A DNA stretch of 64,000 nucleotides from Pseudomonadales bacterium (GTDB lineage Bacteria; Pseudomonadota; Gammaproteobacteria; Pseudomonadales; Pseudohongiellaceae). Below, in pieces: positions 28,821-36,209 of the stretch (positions within the stretch are counted from its first letter, which is position 1; each line of letters begins with the position of its first letter). The translations under genes and the position numbers were made by a program. The notes below the pieces were generated by a model, which made no database searches, had not been told where the DNA came from, and was given only the letters and a program-made list of their open reading frames with translations. The DNA is taken from contig JACKOH010000001.1 in the NCBI GenBank assembly GCA_024234395.1, forward strand, positions 2,003,001 to 2,067,000. The letters run 5' to 3'.

Positions 28821-30017
28821 ATGACAAAAATTAAAATCACACTGGGAGTCACTCTGGTCGCAGGACTGGTTGCTCTAGGTATCGGTCAATCTAAACTGCA
28901 GAACTCTGCTGTTGAAGCCGCTGCCAATGACGTAATGGCCCCGCATTTCCAGGTTGATCCATTCTGGCCTAAGCCTCTGCCCAATCACTGGGTGCAGGGA
29001 CGTACCATCGGCGTCGATGTCGACGACCGTGATCACATCTTCGTCGTGCATCGCGACCAGGAATCCATGTTCTCGCTGCGTACCGAAATCGGTCTGTACG
29101 CCGGCGTGAGCGAATGTTGTACCCCGGCTCCGCCAATCCTTGAATTTGACCTGGAAGGTAATCTGGTCAACGCCTGGGGCGGACCGAAAGAAGGCGCACC
29201 TTACGTGTGGCCGTCCTCCAACCACGGTATCGAAGTGGCGCCTAACGGCGACGTCTGGATCGGTGGTAATGGCGGTGGCGACTCTCACGTACTGGTCTTC
29301 ACCGGTAACGGCGACTACATCCGTACTATCGGTGTTCCCGGCAACGACCGTGACAGCAACTCCACCACGCACTTCTCGCAGGTTGCCGAGATTGCCATGG
29401 ATGTTGATGCCGGCGAAGCCTACATAGCTGACGGTTACCGTAACCGTCGGGTAGCGGTAGTCGACATGGCAACCGGTGCCTTCAAGCGCTACTGGGGTGC
29501 CTACGGCAACCGTCCTGACGACGATGCCGACGTCACTTACACGCCGGGCGAGCCCGGACCTTCCCAGTTCCGTGGCCCGGTACACTGTGCCGAGCCGTCA
29601 AACGACGGACTGGTTTACGTTTGTGACCGTGGTGCGGACCGCATTCAGGTGTTCCGTCCGGACGGTACTTTCGTAAGAGAAGTCATCATTTCCCCGGCCA
29701 CCCTGTCACAGGGTTCCACCTGGGATATCGCCTTCTCTCCGGATGACGAGCAGGAATTCATCTACCTGGCAGACGGTCAGAACTTCAAGATTTACATCAT
29801 CGATCGTGAATCCATGGAAGTTCTCTACACCTTCGGTGACGGCGGTCGTCAGCCTGGCCTGTTCTACGCTCCGCACAGCATTGCCACTGACTCGGAAGGC
29901 AACATCTACACCACCGAGACTTATGAAGGCAAGCGCGTACAGAAGTTCCTGTACCAGGGCATGCGCCCGGTTACCGTGCGGGATCGCGCGCCGACCTGGC
30001 CTGCTTCTGAGCTGTAA
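28821..30017 (+). CDS. Exported PAL-like NHL propeller, paralogue 1
   Basis: The 398-aa protein starts with a signal or membrane anchor (TKIKITLGVTLVAGLVALGI) and continues as an NHL six-bladed propeller. Compared with rat PAL (catalytic Arg533, Tyr654; zinc His585, His690, His786), the equivalent residues are all present: Arg78 in VVHRDQES, His135 in SNHGIEVAPNGDVWIGG, Tyr206 in YIADGYRNRRV, His255 in GPVHCAEPS, His352 in YAPHSIATDSEGNIY. PAL Met784 corresponds to Ala350. The loop SECCTPAPP holds a vicinal Cys pair (Cys99-Cys100) shared by all three paralogues. It is followed by a strong terminator, so it is a single-gene transcript. Function as a C-N or C-O lyase is inferred; substrate unknown. 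Confidence 0.8.
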   Translation: MTKIKITLGVTLVAGLVALGIGQSKLQNSAVEAAANDVMAPHFQVDPFWPKPLPNHWVQGRTIGVDVDDRDHIFVVHRDQESMFSLRTEIGLYAGVSECCTPAPPILEFDLEGNLVNAWGGPKEGAPYVWPSSNHGIEVAPNGDVWIGGNGGGDSHVLVFTGNGDYIRTIGVPGNDRDSNSTTHFSQVAEIAMDVDAGEAYIADGYRNRRVAVVDMATGAFKRYWGAYGNRPDDDADVTYTPGEPGPSQFRGPVHCAEPSNDGLVYVCDRGADRIQVFRPDGTFVREVIISPATLSQGSTWDIAFSPDDEQEFIYLADGQNFKIYIIDRESMEVLYTFGDGGRQPGLFYAPHSIATDSEGNIYTTETYEGKRVQKFLYQGMRPVTVRDRAPTWPASEL

Positions 30018-30034
30018 GATCAGCTAGCGAATCG

Positions 30035-30071
30035 AAAAAACCGCGTCGGTGCTGCCGACGCGGTTTTTTTT
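30035..30071 (+). terminator. Rho-independent terminator after paralogue 1
   Basis: AAAAAA precedes a 9-bp GC-rich stem (CCGCGTCGG against CCGACGCGG) followed by eight T residues, 18 bases after the stop. Confidence 0.9.
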
Positions 30072-30140
30072 CGCCTGTCGTTTGGCCGCGACTCCTGTGG
30101 CGGTCAGCGCTTCCCCGCTAATTCTCACCCGCACCCCCCT

Positions 30141-30169
30141 TTGAAACGCTGTCTGAGTAATCATATACT
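30141..30169 (+). promoter_or_regulatory. sigma-70-type promoter of paralogue 2
   Basis: TTGAAA (30141-30146) and TATACT (30164-30169) are separated by 17 bases, 78 bases ahead of the ATG at 30247 and just after the terminator of paralogue 1. Confidence 0.65.
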
Positions 30170-30246
30170 CGGGCACTCAAGCTTCACCCCTCACTCACCC
30201 CGCCACGGGTTGAATGAATCAACCCCGGCAATCGGAGGTAACAATA

Positions 30247-31446
30247 ATGAAAAAACTCAAGTTAATTACCGGCCTGACCCTGGCAGCAGGGCTGGTGGCG
30301 CTTGGCCTGGGACAGGCCACGCTGCAGGATCGGGCGGTGGAAGCGGCTGCCGATGATGTATTGGCGCCCCACTTCCTGGTGGATCCCCTGTGGCCCGACC
30401 CCCTGCCCAATCACTGGGTTCAGGGCAATACCATCGGCGTCGATGTCGATCCCCGCGATCATGTCTTCATCGTGCACCGTAATACCGAGTCCCAGTTCAT
30501 GCGTATCCAGGAAATCGGGCTCTACTCCGGGGTTTCGGAATGCTGCACACCGGCACCGCCGATCCTGGAATTCGACCCCTCCGGTAAGCTGGTAAACGCC
30601 TGGGGCGGTCCTAAGGAAGGTGCCCCCTACGTCTGGCCCGAATCCAACCACGGTATCGAAGTGGCTCCCAACGGGGATATCTGGATAGGCGGAAACGGTG
30701 GCCCGGATTCCCATGTGCTGGTGTTCACCCGCGATGGTGATTACATCCGCACCATCGGTATTCCCGGCGAACCCATCGACAGCAACAGCCGCAATCACTT
30801 CGGCCGGGTGGCGGAAATCGCCATCGATCCGGAGGCCAGTGAAGCCTACTTCGCGGACGGCTACGCCAATCGCCGGGTAGCGGTGGTCGACGTGGCAACC
30901 GGTGCCTTCAAGCGCTATTGGGGTGCCTACGGCAACCGTCCCGATGACGACGCCGACGTCACCTACACGCCGGGCCAGCCCGGACCTTCCCAGTTCCGCG
31001 GCCCGGTCCACTGTGCCGAACCCTCAAAAGACGGCCTGGTCTACGTCTGTGACCGTGGTGCCGACCGCATTCAGGTGTTCCGCAAGGATGGCACCTACGT
31101 CAGAGAAGTCGTGATCTCCCCGGCTACCCTGGCCCAGGGCTCAACCTGGGACATCGCCTTCTCTCCGGATGACGAGCAGGAATTCATCTACCTCGCCGAC
31201 GGTCAGAACTTCAAGATCTACATCATCGATCGGCAATCGATGCAGGTGCTCTACACGTTCGGGGACGGCGGTCGCCAGCCGGGCCTGTTCTTCGCACCGC
31301 ACAGCATCGCCACCGATTCGGCAGGCAACATCTACACTACCGAAACCTATGAAGGCAAGCGGGTGCAGAAGTTCGTCTACCAGGGCATGCGTCCCGTCAC
31401 GGTTCGCGACCGTGCATCGACCTGGCCACCGTCAGCGCTGGAATAA
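30247..31446 (+). CDS. Exported PAL-like NHL propeller, paralogue 2
   Basis: The ATG at 30247 is chosen because GGAGGTAACAATA precedes it; the frame extends 11 codons further upstream without a ribosome site. The 399-aa product is close to paralogue 1 over its whole length and can be aligned without gaps until near the end. It keeps Arg78 (IVHRNTES), His135, Tyr206 (FADGYANRRV), His255 and His352 and the SECCTPAPP loop. The N terminus is a signal/anchor segment (LKLITGLTLAAGLVALGLGQ). It ends at a strong terminator. Retention of all putative active-site residues in a diverged copy argues that it is functional. Confidence 0.8.
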   Translation: MKKLKLITGLTLAAGLVALGLGQATLQDRAVEAAADDVLAPHFLVDPLWPDPLPNHWVQGNTIGVDVDPRDHVFIVHRNTESQFMRIQEIGLYSGVSECCTPAPPILEFDPSGKLVNAWGGPKEGAPYVWPESNHGIEVAPNGDIWIGGNGGPDSHVLVFTRDGDYIRTIGIPGEPIDSNSRNHFGRVAEIAIDPEASEAYFADGYANRRVAVVDVATGAFKRYWGAYGNRPDDDADVTYTPGQPGPSQFRGPVHCAEPSKDGLVYVCDRGADRIQVFRKDGTYVREVVISPATLAQGSTWDIAFSPDDEQEFIYLADGQNFKIYIIDRQSMQVLYTFGDGGRQPGLFFAPHSIATDSAGNIYTTETYEGKRVQKFVYQGMRPVTVRDRASTWPPSALE

Positions 31447-31461
31447 TAATTCCGGCAGCAG

Positions 31462-31496
31462 AAAAAGGGACTGTCCCTCTGGGACAGTCCCTTTTT
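31462..31496 (+). terminator. Terminator after paralogue 2, built from the GGGACAGTCCC palindrome
   Basis: A perfect 16-bp stem, AAAAAGGGACTGTCCC against GGGACAGTCCCTTTTT with a TCT loop, lies 15 bases past the stop. The same palindrome recurs several times over the next 850 bases, so the terminator may derive from a repeat element. Confidence 0.85.
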
Positions 31497-31670
31497 TATG
31501 CAGAGCCCGAACACAGCGCCCGACACTGCGGGCAGCCCACAATCCTGTAACACTCCTCCAGCACTGACTCAACCGGTTACTCAGTCCTTCACCGGCCACG
31601 CTCTCGCCAATTTTTGAACTCGTGGGCTGACAACAACGCCAGACATGAGCCTCCGAACAGCCCCGCCGCT

Positions 31671-31793
31671 GAGGGAAGAAACCGCGGAGCGGGGCAAGTT
31701 GTTGCGCAAGCTTATCCCTGGACCGGTGCGTTCCGTCAACCTGCACTATCCTGTCCATGCTCAGAAGTACGACCAAGAATAGGGACAGTCCCT
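31671..31793 (+). repeat. Intergenic repeat unit, copy A
   Basis: This 123-base unit runs from GAGGGAAGAAACCGCGG through ACCGCGGAGCGGGGCAAGTT and CACTATCCTGT and ends in the palindrome AGGGACAGTCCCT (31781-31793). It recurs imperfectly at 32162-32280. No protein is encoded. Confidence 0.75.
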
Positions 31794-31826
31794 TCTGCGA
31801 TTGTGGCTTCGAACGGCTCCGCGTGC

Positions 31827-31958
31827 GGGACTCTTTCGCTGCGGCGGACCGCGCCCCTCCAGGGTGCCTTCACTCTGAAAAATGAAAAGGGGGGACAGTC
31901 CCCTTTTCCTTTTTCGGCGTTCAGCGCTGGTCCTTTTTTGCCGCCGCGAAAGAGTCCC
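31827..31958. repeat. Inverted repeat enclosing a GGGGACAGTCCCC palindrome
   Basis: GGGACTCTTTCGCTGCGGCGG (21 bases, 31827-31847) returns inverted at 31941-31958 with a 3-base gap. Between them lies AAAAGGGGGGACAGTCCCCTTTT (31885-31907). Confidence 0.65.
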
Positions 31959-31992
31959 GCCCCCGCAACCTCGCCCTGGTGACAGCTTCCGC

Positions 31993-32029
31993 AAAAAGGG
32001 GACAGTCCCTGAGGGACTGTCCCCTTTTT
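31993..32029. repeat. Long GGGACAGTCCC palindrome
   Basis: A perfect 17-bp stem AAAAAGGGGACAGTCCC... with a T/GA/G centre returns as its complement ending GGGGACTTTTT-type CCCCTTTTT. It has terminator form in both directions but no gene ends nearby. Confidence 0.75.
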
Positions 32030-32077
32030 CCTGCTCCTGTAGCTAAGCTCCCTTGCACTGTCCCGAAAGAACACTGA

Positions 32078-32220
32078 GCCCCGGGCCAGGGGTAAGCTAC
32101 CGCAGCGATAAAAACGCAGCACCGACCGACCGGGCGAGACCGCTTTACAGGGCTCGCGACCGAGGGAGGGAACCGCGGAGCGGGGCAAGTTGCTGCGGGA
32201 GCTTACCCCTGGCCCGGGGC
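32078..32220. repeat. 29-bp inverted repeat pair
   Basis: The 29 bases at 32078-32106 (core CCGGGCCAGGGGTAAGCT) return inverted at 32192-32220 with one mismatch, enclosing 85 bases. The second arm lies inside repeat copy B. Confidence 0.75.
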
Positions 32221-32318
32221 GATCCCGCAGACGACACTATCCTGTAATTCCTCAAAAATACAAAAATAGGGACTGTCCCTATAAAAAGGGGACGGTCCCG
32301 GAGGGACAGTCCCCTTTT
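32162..32318 (+). repeat. Intergenic repeat unit, copy B, with two terminal palindromes
   Basis: Copy B matches 31671-31793 from GAGGGAGGGAACCGCGG to the palindrome ATAGGGACTGTCCCTAT (32267-32282), followed at once by a second hairpin AAAAAGGGGACGGTCCC / GGGACAGTCCCCTTTT (32283-32318). The promoter and leader of paralogue 3 begin directly after it. Confidence 0.75.
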
Positions 32319-32328
32319 GGCGCGGCAC

Positions 32329-32357
32329 TTTCACTACCCGGACGAGACGCTTATACT
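32329..32357 (+). promoter_or_regulatory. Possible promoter of paralogue 3
   Basis: TATACT (32352-32357) lies 46 bases ahead of the ATG, with a weak -35 (TTTCAC, 32329-32334) at 17 bases. TATACTC is shared with the upstream regions of paralogues 1 and 2. Confidence 0.35.
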
Positions 32358-32402
32358 CCTCTGACTGACTTTCACAAGAATAAACCTACCAAGGACAGTG
32401 CC

Positions 32403-33605
32403 ATGAAATCACCCGCCAGACCCCTTCTCACCCTGACCGCCGCCGCGGCGCTGCTGACCGGGCTTGGAATCGGCCAGCATCAGCTGCAACAATCCGCCAG
32501 CGCCGCCAGTGGTTCGCGCCTGGTACCCCAGTTCGAAGTGGATCCGTTCTGGCCCCAACCGCTGCCCAACAAGTGGATTCTCGGCCGCACCATCGGCGTG
32601 GCGACCGACGCCCGTGATCACGTTTACATCGTTCATCGCGACCAGAACAGCATGTTCATGAACCAGGAAATCGGCCTCACCCTGGGCAGAGCCGAATGCT
32701 GCACCGCAGCACCACCGATCCTGGAATTCGATATTGACGGCAATCTCATCAAGGCCTGGGGTGGACCGTCAGCGGATGGCGAATACGTGTGGCCCGAGTC
32801 AAATCACGGCATCGAAATCGCTCCCAACGGTGACATCTGGATAGGCGGTAACGGCGGCGGAGACTCCCATGTTCTGGTCTTTACCAGCGATGGTGACTAT
32901 ATCCGCACCATCGGAACCCCGGGCGAGGACATCGACAGCAACAGCACCACGCATTTTTCCAGGGTCGCCGAGATCGCCATTGACGCCGATGCCGGCGAAG
33001 CTTATTTCGCAGACGGCTACGGTAATCGCCGTGTCGCGGTGGTCGACATGGCTACCGGCGCCTTCAAGCGTTACTGGGGTGCCTATGGAAACCGCCCGGA
33101 TGACGACGCCGACAACACCTACATCCCGGGCGAACCGCTGCCACAGCAATTCCGTGGACCGGTTCACTGCGCCGAACCGTCCAACGACGGTCTGATTTAT
33201 GTATGCGACCGTGGTGCGGACCGCATTCAGGTGTTCCGGCCGGACGGTACTTTCGTCAAGGAAGCTCAGATCAACCCACTGACCCTGGCCGGGTCAACCT
33301 GGGATATCACCTTCTCGCGCGATGCGGATCAGGAGTTTCTGTACGTAGCCAATGGCGGCGACATGAAAGTTCATATCCTGGATCGGGACACGCTGGAAGT
33401 GTTGTATTCATTTGGAGAGGGAGGACGCCAGCCGGGCCTGTTCTTCTCACCGCACAGTATCGTTACCGATTCGGAAGGCAACATCTACACGACTGAAACC
33501 TACGAAGGCAAGCGGGTACAGAAATTCGTTTATCAGGGTATGCGTGAGCTGGCGGATATTCGCGAGGGAGCTCCCTGGCCGGCCAGCGCGATCAACCAGC
33601 GCTGA
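32403..33605 (+). CDS. Exported PAL-like NHL propeller, paralogue 3
   Basis: The start is the ATG at 32403 behind AAGGACAGTGCC; the frame is open 71 codons further, but that part is translated repeat DNA. The 400-aa product has a signal peptide (MKSPARPLLTLTAAAALLTG) and the same propeller as the two preceding genes but is the most divergent. The PAL-type residues remain: Arg79 in IVHRDQNS, His in SNHGIEIAPNGDIWIGG, Tyr in YFADGYGNRRV, His in GPVHCAEPS, His in FSPHSIVTDSEGNIYT. The Cys pair is present (RAECCTAAPP). It ends at a terminator at 33624-33651. Confidence 0.8.
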   Translation: MKSPARPLLTLTAAAALLTGLGIGQHQLQQSASAASGSRLVPQFEVDPFWPQPLPNKWILGRTIGVATDARDHVYIVHRDQNSMFMNQEIGLTLGRAECCTAAPPILEFDIDGNLIKAWGGPSADGEYVWPESNHGIEIAPNGDIWIGGNGGGDSHVLVFTSDGDYIRTIGTPGEDIDSNSTTHFSRVAEIAIDADAGEAYFADGYGNRRVAVVDMATGAFKRYWGAYGNRPDDDADNTYIPGEPLPQQFRGPVHCAEPSNDGLIYVCDRGADRIQVFRPDGTFVKEAQINPLTLAGSTWDITFSRDADQEFLYVANGGDMKVHILDRDTLEVLYSFGEGGRQPGLFFSPHSIVTDSEGNIYTTETYEGKRVQKFVYQGMRELADIREGAPWPASAINQR

Positions 33606-33623
33606 TCTGCCGTCAATTACCAC

Positions 33624-33651
33624 GAAAAGGCCACCCATTGGTGGCCTTTTC
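33624..33651 (+). terminator. Rho-independent terminator after paralogue 3
   Basis: GAAAAGGCCACC and GGTGGCCTTTTCC form an 11-12-bp stem with a CATT loop, 18 bases after the stop. Confidence 0.8.
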
Positions 33652-33736
33652 CCTGAAAACCCTACAAAATGGGCTATCGGCTATCGTTAATCGATTACCA
33701 GTTTAATAAGAAGTAGCAGTAATTATGGAGTCAAAC

Positions 33737-34270
33737 ATGAAAGCAAAGGCAGCTTTATTCACCCTGTTCGCAGTTCTTACCCTTCCTTTCCTGGCAGTGG
33801 CGGAAGAGGTAACGATCAACTACACCTATGAAGGAACCATAAGGCCCGATTTCAGCAACATGTCCCGTGGCCCCCTCAAGGTCGGCGAGTTCACGGATTC
33901 CCGCGGCGGCAATCCCAACCAGATCGTTGACGGCTACGAAGCTGACCGGCCGCTGGCGGACATCGTCCGTGATGCGTTGATTCAGGGACTGGAGAAGGGC
34001 AAGGCCGGCCTGGTGGATTCGGGCGAGAACATGAGCCTGGTGGGAGCCATCGAGTCCACTGAAATGCAGATGGTCGACGGTTCCATTCAACTGACCATCC
34101 GTACCCGTGTGCAACTGCAGGGCTCCGGGCGTACCATCTGGCAGACTGTGTTGTTCGGTCGCGGGACGGTGCCTGAGTCGGACGGTATGGCAAAGGCAGT
34201 AGCAGGAGCCATGGACCGCACCATTCGCGGCCTGGTTCAGGATGATTACTTTCTGATCGAGGTGCTGTAG
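33737..34270 (+). CDS. Exported protein of unknown function (YajG-like in outline)
   Basis: The ATG at 33737 is preceded by GGAG at 6 bases; an ATG four codons earlier has none. The 177-aa product has a clear signal peptide (MKAKAALFTLFAVLTLPFLA, cleavage near AVA-EE). The mature part starts with a beta strand (VTINYTYEGTIRP) and includes KVGEFTDSRGG and DIVRDALIQGLEKG, a layout resembling YajG-type envelope lipoproteins (the ...F.D.R....I pattern), but there is no lipobox Cys. Function unknown. It follows paralogue 3 after a terminator, so it is probably its own transcript. Confidence 0.7.
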   Translation: MKAKAALFTLFAVLTLPFLAVAEEVTINYTYEGTIRPDFSNMSRGPLKVGEFTDSRGGNPNQIVDGYEADRPLADIVRDALIQGLEKGKAGLVDSGENMSLVGAIESTEMQMVDGSIQLTIRTRVQLQGSGRTIWQTVLFGRGTVPESDGMAKAVAGAMDRTIRGLVQDDYFLIEVL

Positions 34271-34468
34271 ACAATTCATCAGACCGGTGAGCAGGGGAAC
34301 GCAGTGCGGTCCAGACCTGCAACCCGCTGAAAACTTTCTGCCAAATGCAATACCAGGTTGAATCTGGCGAAAAATAACAGTTTACGCGTCGTAACTGAGC
34401 ATTTTGAGCCAGATTTTACTGCCGTGATGTAGCGGCTGTAAGCTTTGCAACAGGTTTTTGGTGATTAT

Positions 34469-34512
34469 TGAAGTTTAGTTAAGTTTAGTGAAAGTTGGTG
34501 AAAGTTAGGAAG
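34469..34512 (+). repeat. Short degenerate GTTTAGT/GAAAGTT direct repeats
   Basis: AAGTTTAGTT, AAGTTTAGTG, AAAGTTGGTG and AAAGTTAGGAAGTTA follow one another with a period of 9-11 bases, just past the stop of the convergent nuclease-like gene. Their role is unknown. Confidence 0.5.
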
Positions 34513-35292
34513 TTATTGGCGAAAACAGCCCAGTTTCTCGCTCAGGTCCGCTACCGGAATCTGCGGTAACTCGGGGAACAGGTCCAGTCCGGTTAACTGC
34601 TCCACCTCAACGATTGTGCTCAACTGTTCGCAATGATGAACATGGAAAGGCAGATCCTGGGGGAATATGAACGCGGCAGCCTGCCCACTTGCGTCACTCA
34701 CCACCTTAAAAAAGGCACTTGGCACAGCAGTTTCAGCCTTCTGCTCCTGGGATAAGTCCGGTGCCTCATAGATCGGACCGGTAATCACGTACAGACCGTC
34801 GGTCCGGTTCGCCAGATTACGAACCGCCCATTCCAGACCATACCAGGAACCCCGGTTCAGTTCGCTGTTTCGTGGTACCCGGTTGGAGAGGTAATTGGTT
34901 TCCGGCCAGTACGGTGTGCCGGCAAAACTGACCAGCGGCGTGAAGTAGTCGAGCAGCAGCCTGTTACCCTCACCATTACTGCTGAAGTCCTGCGGGTTCA
35001 GCGTGTCACTGACGGCCGGATCCGGAGTGGCAAGTCGCGGCAGGTTGGTGGCAACACCAATGGATTCAGCGGTCACCACGTAGGTTACCCAGTCGGCAAT
35101 ACGTTTCTCAGTGTTGAAAGACAGGGTATAGATGGATCGTGCAATGACGTGGTTGGTGTCCGGTGCTCCGAGCGGACAGCCACCCAGGCAGTTGGAAAAA
35201 CGCACGGTCTCCGCCAAAGCCGGACGGGTTACCAGCAGGGTCAGCAACAGTGCCGCCCCCATCACTCCGACAAACCTGGAAATTCGCCTCAC
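34513..35292 (-). CDS. DNA/RNA non-specific endonuclease (NUC1/EndoG)-like exported protein lacking the DRGH motif
   Basis: I start it at GTG (35290-35292) because AGAGGTGA lies 7 bases upstream and a signal peptide follows (RRISRFVGVMGAALLLTLLV, ending PALA-E); the frame is open 73 codons further but that part is a purine-rich GGW repeat. The 259-aa product has several NUC1-family blocks: GCPLGAPDTNHVIARSIYTL, FADWVTYVV-like IADWVTYVVT, and FAGTPYWPETNYLSNRVPRN followed by LNRGSWYGLE. In active relatives the text before SFAGTPYW is a DRGHxAP motif with the catalytic His; here it is NRLLLDYFTPLVSFAG. It is either inactive as a nuclease or functionally diverged. There is no frameshift that restores DRGH. 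Confidence 0.7.
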   Translation of the reverse strand: MRRISRFVGVMGAALLLTLLVTRPALAETVRFSNCLGGCPLGAPDTNHVIARSIYTLSFNTEKRIADWVTYVVTAESIGVATNLPRLATPDPAVSDTLNPQDFSSNGEGNRLLLDYFTPLVSFAGTPYWPETNYLSNRVPRNSELNRGSWYGLEWAVRNLANRTDGLYVITGPIYEAPDLSQEQKAETAVPSAFFKVVSDASGQAAAFIFPQDLPFHVHHCEQLSTIVEVEQLTGLDLFPELPQIPVADLSEKLGCFRQ

Positions 35293-36209
35293 CTGACCGT
35301 CACCTCTTTTATCCCAGCCACCTTGTTCATCCCATCCACCCCTTTCATTCCATTCGCACTTTTGCGCCCTTCCGCCCGTCCCTTTTCCACATTCCGGACA
35401 TTTCAGCCAGGACCTCACTCCCGGTCCATGAACCGATGTCGTTGCGGACGTCAGTCTGATCTGACGGCAGGGCTTTGTCCTGTCACCACCGCCGGCGCAT
35501 TTTAACTCCAACTACCGGTATCTGGAAATTTGTCACGACCGGCGCCGCGCTGATTGCGGCCACTGCAGCGACCTGAAGTTGCTCTGGGTCCCCAAAGCCG
35601 CCGGCTGACGGGTAAAATCAACCGAGGTGCTGTCTTTCCCGGAAGGCTGTGCGGCGGATTGGCCACACCAGGGACCGGGGGAATTTCCGCAACACCGGGC
35701 CTTCGTCATCGAATAAGCGTGGAGATCTCTTTGGTCATCCTGGCCGCCGGCAGAGTCTGCTGCTCCCACGACATTCTCGGAAAAGGGATGAAAACAGCTA
35801 GTGTCCTGTCCGGTTAATTCGTTGTATTTCAGAGCCTGCATAAAGCGCTGTAGTGAGGCGCGATCCGCAGGGAATACTGGCTGTATTTCCAAGGGTCGCA
35901 ACGCTGCTACAGCGCTTTATGCAGGCTCCCGGAGGGCGTGCCAGCCAAGACCCCCGGCCGCGTTGCGCCTTTTGACAAGGGCTACGGCCATTGCCTGCAA
36001 GGCGCGCCTTGCCAGGAACCTTGGCTGGCACGCTGAAATGCGACGAATTAACCGGACAGGACACTAACTGAATGTTTAAAATTTTACTGTATTGCAATTT
36101 TCAGGATGCTTTAACCGGTATCAGCTTCTACCATCGCTGAAACGGTTGGGCTCAACACCCTGAGTCACCCGGTCACCCACCATGATTCCTGCCGCTGAGG
36201 ACAATCATC
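35293..36209. other. Intergenic region containing the MITE-like element
   Basis: Apart from the MITE (35799-36066) this 917-base stretch has no supported gene. Near 35300-35370 the minus strand carries a purine-rich imperfect repeat (GGTGGATGGGATGAACAAGG-like units). 36067-36209 leads into the monooxygenase fusion gene and presumably holds its promoter, though no clear boxes were read. Confidence 0.6.
35799..36066. mobile_element. 268-bp MITE-like element with 34-bp terminal inverted repeats
   Basis: The ends TAGTGTCCTGTCCGGTTAAT... (35799-35832) and its inverse (36033-36066) match at 32 of 34 positions. Inside are two further perfect inverted repeats: 22 bp at 35832-35853 with 35907-35928, and 14 bp at 35936-35949 with 36020-36033. 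No protein is encoded. I see no clear target-site duplication. The form is that of a non-autonomous element that would be moved by a transposase encoded elsewhere. Confidence 0.8.

Noticed and set aside
31993..32029. Possible CRISPR-like repeats in the GGGACAGTCCC cluster
   Set aside because: The palindromes are not spaced by regular unique spacers and no cas gene is present; they fit REP-type repeats.
32190..32402. N-terminal extension of PAL-like paralogue 3
   Set aside because: The extra 71 codons are translated repeat DNA (palindromes) and would hide the signal peptide; the ATG at 32403 has a ribosome site.
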